This document shows, one piece after another, positions 30,158-32,832 of a stretch of 32,832 bases of DNA. Each line of letters begins with the position of its first letter. Position 1 is the first letter of the stretch. Source of the stretch: Chitinispirillales bacterium (lineage in GTDB: Bacteria; Fibrobacterota; Chitinivibrionia; Chitinivibrionales; Chitinivibrionaceae); the NCBI GenBank assembly GCA_031254455.1, contig JAIRUI010000073.1, positions 1-32,832 of the forward strand, given 5' to 3'. The notes below the pieces were generated by a model, which saw only the letters and a list, made by a program, of their open reading frames with translations, searched no databases and had not been told where the DNA came from. The position numbers and the translations under genes are program-made.

Positions 30158-30494
30158 AAACAACTCTCTTTCTACAATGAAATTGGGTAAATATACGCTT
30201 AATGTTACGAATTTTGAATTTGTAAAAGAGTATTCAATGGATACATATCCCGATGAAACAAACAGTAACGCGATATACATAACCCCAACATACTTAACGC
30301 AGTTATCCGTGTCGGTTACGGGAGTAATTATTGACCCGCCGCAAGATATTCAAGACGCGTTACTTAACGTATTAAATCAAAAATCATTTAAATACACTAA
30401 ACACAACAGAACATTTTTGATTCAACGTATCAGAGCGGTACAAGCGGAAGAGGGTATTCAAGTAGAACTTGTCGCCTTTACAAAGGAATTATAA
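30135..30494 (+). CDS. unknown beta-rich protein, TTG start (119 aa)
   Basis: TTG 30135 follows AGGGAGG by five bases, and the first codons overlap the coiled-coil gene, so coupling is certain if both are translated. The sequence alternates polar and hydrophobic residues as in beta sheets (KLGKYTLNVTNFEFVKEYS, then LTQLSVSVTGVII), with a helix QDIQDALLNVLNQ in the middle. The size and position would suit a small tail or baseplate protein, which is inference. The next gene starts one base after its stop. Confidence 0.7.
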   Translation: MAIATVIKNNSLSTMKLGKYTLNVTNFEFVKEYSMDTYPDETNSNAIYITPTYLTQLSVSVTGVIIDPPQDIQDALLNVLNQKSFKYTKHNRTFLIQRIRAVQAEEGIQVELVAFTKEL

Positions 30495-30495
30495 T

Positions 30496-31356
30496 ATGAT
30501 TTTGTCGTTAGATATAGAAATGACAAGATCGTCTGCCGGAGGGCAAATTATTTTTGACTCTCCTTTGATGAAATCGGATGTTCCCGAAGTGAATTTTCTG
30601 TTATCTCATTTAAAAACTGCGCCAAAATTTGAAAACGGAACGTATAAATGCGAAATTGTAGATACAACGGAAGAAAATTCGAATATTCAATTTAATTTTG
30701 AACAAGGCAAAGTTATGTTTCCGTCTCTATTAAAAATAAAAGCGTTGGGAAGAGAGTTACGATATAACACTACGGAAAAATATGAAACGGTTAAAGGAAG
30801 TTTGAAAGATTTATTGTACGAATTTAATACGTGGGTGTGGTCGGGAACATATTTGCTCCCTCCGACAGGAGATAAATTAAAATTTATTCAATCGGGTATG
30901 TCTTTTGATGAAATGTCTAATTCTTTTTTTTTCACGGAATTAAATCAGGGATTGGGTTATAGATTCCCAAAACGTCCGGGAGAAGTAATTGTTTCGGTAA
31001 AATTTATGAAATTTGGTCAAACATATCTTACAAAACAAGTTTCACATGTAAGGCTAGGAGCAAATGAGGACGATAAATTATATGCGGAACTTACCGACGA
31101 AGAACGCAGAGGCGGGATTATGAACAAAGAAAATTTGAAAAATTTGTATGCCGCTTGGGATGCAACGAGACAAAATTTAATGGCGCGAGTTAAAGAAGGG
31201 TCCGCACAGATAAAAGATATGAAAGAATTATTTCAGAATGGATACGAGTCCGTCAGTAAACTTTACGGCACTAAGGCTTCCGCTCCGAAAATATCCATCT
31301 CAAATAGATTTAAATATAAAAAATTCAACGAAAAAAGAAATATCATAAGAGGATAA
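30496..31356 (+). CDS. unknown protein of the accessory module (286 aa)
   Basis: ATG 30496 follows the previous stop by one base with AAAGGAA upstream. The protein starts MILSLDIEMTRSSAGG and has a mixed alpha/beta first 200 residues with many aromatic residues (FNTWVWSGTYLLPPTG, SMSFDEM-like FIQSGMSFDEM). A charged helical C-terminus ends in a basic tail (KYKKFNEKR). No signal peptide or membrane segment is seen, and I recognise no family. It is the last gene between the two cassettes, and the second cassette A gene starts one base after its stop. Confidence 0.75.
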   Translation: MILSLDIEMTRSSAGGQIIFDSPLMKSDVPEVNFLLSHLKTAPKFENGTYKCEIVDTTEENSNIQFNFEQGKVMFPSLLKIKALGRELRYNTTEKYETVKGSLKDLLYEFNTWVWSGTYLLPPTGDKLKFIQSGMSFDEMSNSFFFTELNQGLGYRFPKRPGEVIVSVKFMKFGQTYLTKQVSHVRLGANEDDKLYAELTDEERRGGIMNKENLKNLYAAWDATRQNLMARVKEGSAQIKDMKELFQNGYESVSKLYGTKASAPKISISNRFKYKKFNEKRNIIRG

Positions 31357-31357
31357 T

Positions 31358-31576
31358 ATGACATTATATACACTAAATTTTAGACAGGGTTTATCGGATT
31401 TTGAAGGCAAAACAGTTTATACATCTTTTCCGCTTTCAGGTTCGTATGAGGTTGTGTTATTTCCTATTGAATCGGATAGAGGTCATGAATATTTGGCATT
31501 ACCGATTGTGGAAAAAGTGAAAGCAGAATCTAAAAGTGCTATTTTATTAAATAAGGTTGAAATCGAAAAACTTTAA
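31358..31576 (+). CDS. cassette protein A, second copy (72 aa)
   Basis: Same length as the copy at 28056; the six differing residues are at positions 4, 18, 35, 40, 59 and 60. The conservation extends into the downstream spacer, where the AAAAGGAAAT ribosome region of the lipoprotein gene is shared. ATG 31358 has AGAGGA upstream and directly follows the 286-residue gene. The much lower divergence of A than of B and C suggests stronger constraint or recent gene conversion. Confidence 0.8.
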   Translation: MTLYTLNFRQGLSDFEGKTVYTSFPLSGSYEVVLFPIESDRGHEYLALPIVEKVKAESKSAILLNKVEIEKL

Positions 31577-31589
31577 AAGGAAATTCAAT

Positions 31590-32237
31590 ATGAAAAAATT
31601 ACTAAAAATTATATTGTTTGCGTTTATATTTGGAATATTTATAAGTTGCGGAAGTAGCGGTGAAAATGGCGAAAATGCAAATAATAAAGAATTTGTGTTT
31701 CCCGAGCAAGAATATGTACACTGTTATAATAATGAGCCTCTGTTTGTCCGTTTTATAGGTAATGATGGTATTAGAAGAGAGTCATATTCTGTTCCATTAT
31801 CTGGTTGCAGAAATAGTTTTGATTACGAAAGAGGAGAGTATTTAGAAGGAGAATATCTGTTTACCATCAGTCCTCATATACTAGATAACGATTCTTTAAA
31901 AGTCTATGCTCATCATCTATACAGAGTACACAAACATAATAACAAATTAATATTTTATTATGAAATGCCAAACTATCAGAATCCCCCAATGACTGATACA
32001 ATAAATATACATGCAGACACATATAAGAGGTTTATTTATAAAAATATAGAATTGCCTCAATTTAATACAAGGCAATCTTTTTTTGATTTTGTTGTTTTAA
32101 AAGAGGTAGAAGCAGACTACATTATGTACTATTCTTGGGAAGAACATAATACTCCTAATATTATTTCGTATAATATAGGATATTTTAAAGGTAACGAGTT
32201 TTTGAGAGGAAATTTTCTCTCAATTAATGGTAATTAA
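31590..32237 (+). CDS. cassette lipoprotein B, second copy (215 aa)
   Basis: I choose ATG 31590, matching the start of the first copy and preceded by AAAAGGAAA; an upstream in-frame start overlaps gene A. The signal peptide ends in FISC with lipidated Cys20. The mature domain aligns throughout with the first copy (FIGNDG, YLEGEYLFTI, FYYEMPNYQ, DYIM-YS) but with many substitutions and an acidic Glu/Asn-rich linker that is a few residues longer. Both copies look intact, so neither is a pseudogene. Confidence 0.8.
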   Translation: MKKLLKIILFAFIFGIFISCGSSGENGENANNKEFVFPEQEYVHCYNNEPLFVRFIGNDGIRRESYSVPLSGCRNSFDYERGEYLEGEYLFTISPHILDNDSLKVYAHHLYRVHKHNNKLIFYYEMPNYQNPPMTDTINIHADTYKRFIYKNIELPQFNTRQSFFDFVVLKEVEADYIMYYSWEEHNTPNIISYNIGYFKGNEFLRGNFLSINGN

Positions 32238-32253
32238 AAAGAGGAACTATAAT

Positions 32254-32604
32254 ATGGCAGGAAAACCACTTTTATCGTCAGCAGATTTGAAAAATTATAC
32301 AAGTACGCAAGGTTTAATACCAGATACGGATCAGCTGTTTAAACCTTATGAGTATAAGCACATGTCATGGAACAACAATGTATTCTATGAAAAACCAAAA
32401 TCAGCAGTCACAGTAGAATGTGCTGGTCAATCTAATAGTTTATCATGTGGTTCAACATCTATAGTTTATACAAACGAATCGGAAATAAACTTAATTTCAA
32501 AAGTAGAATGTGATGGTTTATGGAAACAACAAACAAATCCACCATCTACTTTACCATGTAAATGTACATTTGTAGGTGATTCTGGAATTTCTATTTTAAA
32601 ATAA
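32254..32604 (+). CDS. cassette protein C, second copy (116 aa)
   Basis: The start at ATG 32254, preceded by AGAGGA, gives the conserved PLLSSADLKNYTST N-terminus, then KPYE and YEKPK. The cysteine pattern of the first copy recurs (C-AGQSNSL-S-C, C-DGLW, KCT, GISIL), while the loops between are largely different. The end is eight residues shorter than in copy 1. No gene follows before the insertion sequence at the window end. Confidence 0.75.
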   Translation: MAGKPLLSSADLKNYTSTQGLIPDTDQLFKPYEYKHMSWNNNVFYEKPKSAVTVECAGQSNSLSCGSTSIVYTNESEINLISKVECDGLWKQQTNPPSTLPCKCTFVGDSGISILK

Positions 32605-32718
32605 ATAAGAAAACAAAAGATTTATAAAAAACGAATAAATTTAAGAAGAAACAACAAAACATAAAAAAGTTAGGCATTTTTCAAAAGAATGTATTATATT
32701 TTTTCTAAGGAAAACATT

Positions 32719-32832
32719 AGACCTCTTGCGAAATCAATATTTTTTTAATTGAGTATGGATTTTTCTTGTTTGTTTTTTAAATTATATTATTTTCCACTCT
32801 ATGAAATACGAAAACATAAAAAATTACTCCGA
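32719..32832 (+). mobile_element. left end of an IS5-like insertion sequence (cut by the window edge)
   Basis: AGACCTCTTGCGAAA at 32719-32733 resembles the terminal repeats of a large group of IS5-family elements, and a transposase start follows about 70 bases inside. The upstream sequence (32605-32718) has no gene. It contains TATATT and CTAAGGA close to the element, as if a promoter and ribosome site had been separated from their gene by the insertion. Confidence 0.5.
32801..32832 (+). CDS. N-terminus of an IS5-like transposase (partial)
   Basis: ATG 32801 opens a frame reading MKYENIKNYS that runs off the window. This matches the usual start of IS5-type transposases (MKYE-I-x-LS followed by a DEEFRRLTG region). 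Only ten codons are visible, so the assignment depends on the neighbouring terminal-repeat-like sequence. Confidence 0.45.
   Translation, partial: MKYENIKNYS

Larger units (their letters stand above)
31358..32604 (+). repeat. A-B-C cassette, copy 2 (paralogous to 28056-29316)
   Basis: Second copy of the three-gene cassette. Together with copy 1 it brackets the coiled-coil, 119-residue and 286-residue genes, so the period may be a six-gene unit whose next copy lies outside the window. Confidence 0.9.

Noticed and set aside
1..32832. CRISPR array or cas genes
   Set aside because: No regularly spaced direct repeats were seen. The Cas4-like nuclease at 4214-5119 has no cas neighbours and fits AddB-like nucleases equally well.

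Overview
The window is AT-rich bacterial DNA, probably from an anaerobic member of the Fibrobacterota or a close relative in the FCB superphylum. Four things point there: a fused LpxC-FabZ gene followed by lpxA (a Gram-negative with lipid A, and a fusion typical of FCB lineages); a secreted polysaccharide-deacetylase-like protein with a C-terminal sorting-type domain; rubrerythrin and an NfnA-type flavoprotein (anaerobic redox metabolism); and several promoters resembling the Bacteroidetes TTTG/TAnnTTTG type. The exact taxon is inference. Both window ends lie in insertion-sequence material, which suggests a contig broken at repeats.

Layout. 1-263: a very small IS1-like remnant. 463-5119 (+): zinc-ribbon protein, YraN-type nuclease-fold protein, small lipoprotein, M16C presequence-protease-like peptidase and a Cas4/AddB-like nuclease, closely packed. 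5112-7734 (-): polyprenyl-phosphate sugar transferase and ApgM-type phosphoglycerate mutase. 7886-10494 (+): rubrerythrin, orphan NfnA, squalene/phytoene-synthase-like enzyme. 10562-12956: secreted deacetylase-like protein behind a duplicated translation start, with a terminator. 13049-14359 (+): an EctB-like aminotransferase with no ectoine partners, then a strong terminator. 14413-16495 (-): small unknown gene, rdgB, aroQ and pheA in one overlapping operon. 16606-17398: a 45-residue Cys-rich peptide gene and decayed IS630/IS256 remnants. 17404-19106 (-): acidic two-repeat protein, trmB and a CBM48-like protein with its own terminator. 19227-27753 (+): housekeeping genes: NFACT-R protein, rlmH, SAM methyltransferase, dnaJ, glutaminyl cyclase, nifU, TPR protein, lpxC-fabZ and lpxA. 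Between the TPR gene and lpxC-fabZ lies a probable small RNA with three C-rich hairpin loops. 27794-27954: tRNA-Pro(TGG) and tRNA-Arg(TCT).

Downstream of tRNA-Arg the character changes. Positions 28056-32604 carry nine tightly packed genes that I cannot assign to a known family. A three-gene cassette (72-residue protein A, lipoprotein B, Cys-containing protein C) occurs twice, 3302 bp apart, flanking three further genes (a coiled-coil protein with an internal repeat, a 119-residue protein, a 286-residue protein). The compact, translationally coupled layout resembles a phage-tail or injection-system-like module, but no domain proves it. This is the best candidate here for an undescribed system. 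The window ends inside another insertion sequence, so the locus may continue beyond it.
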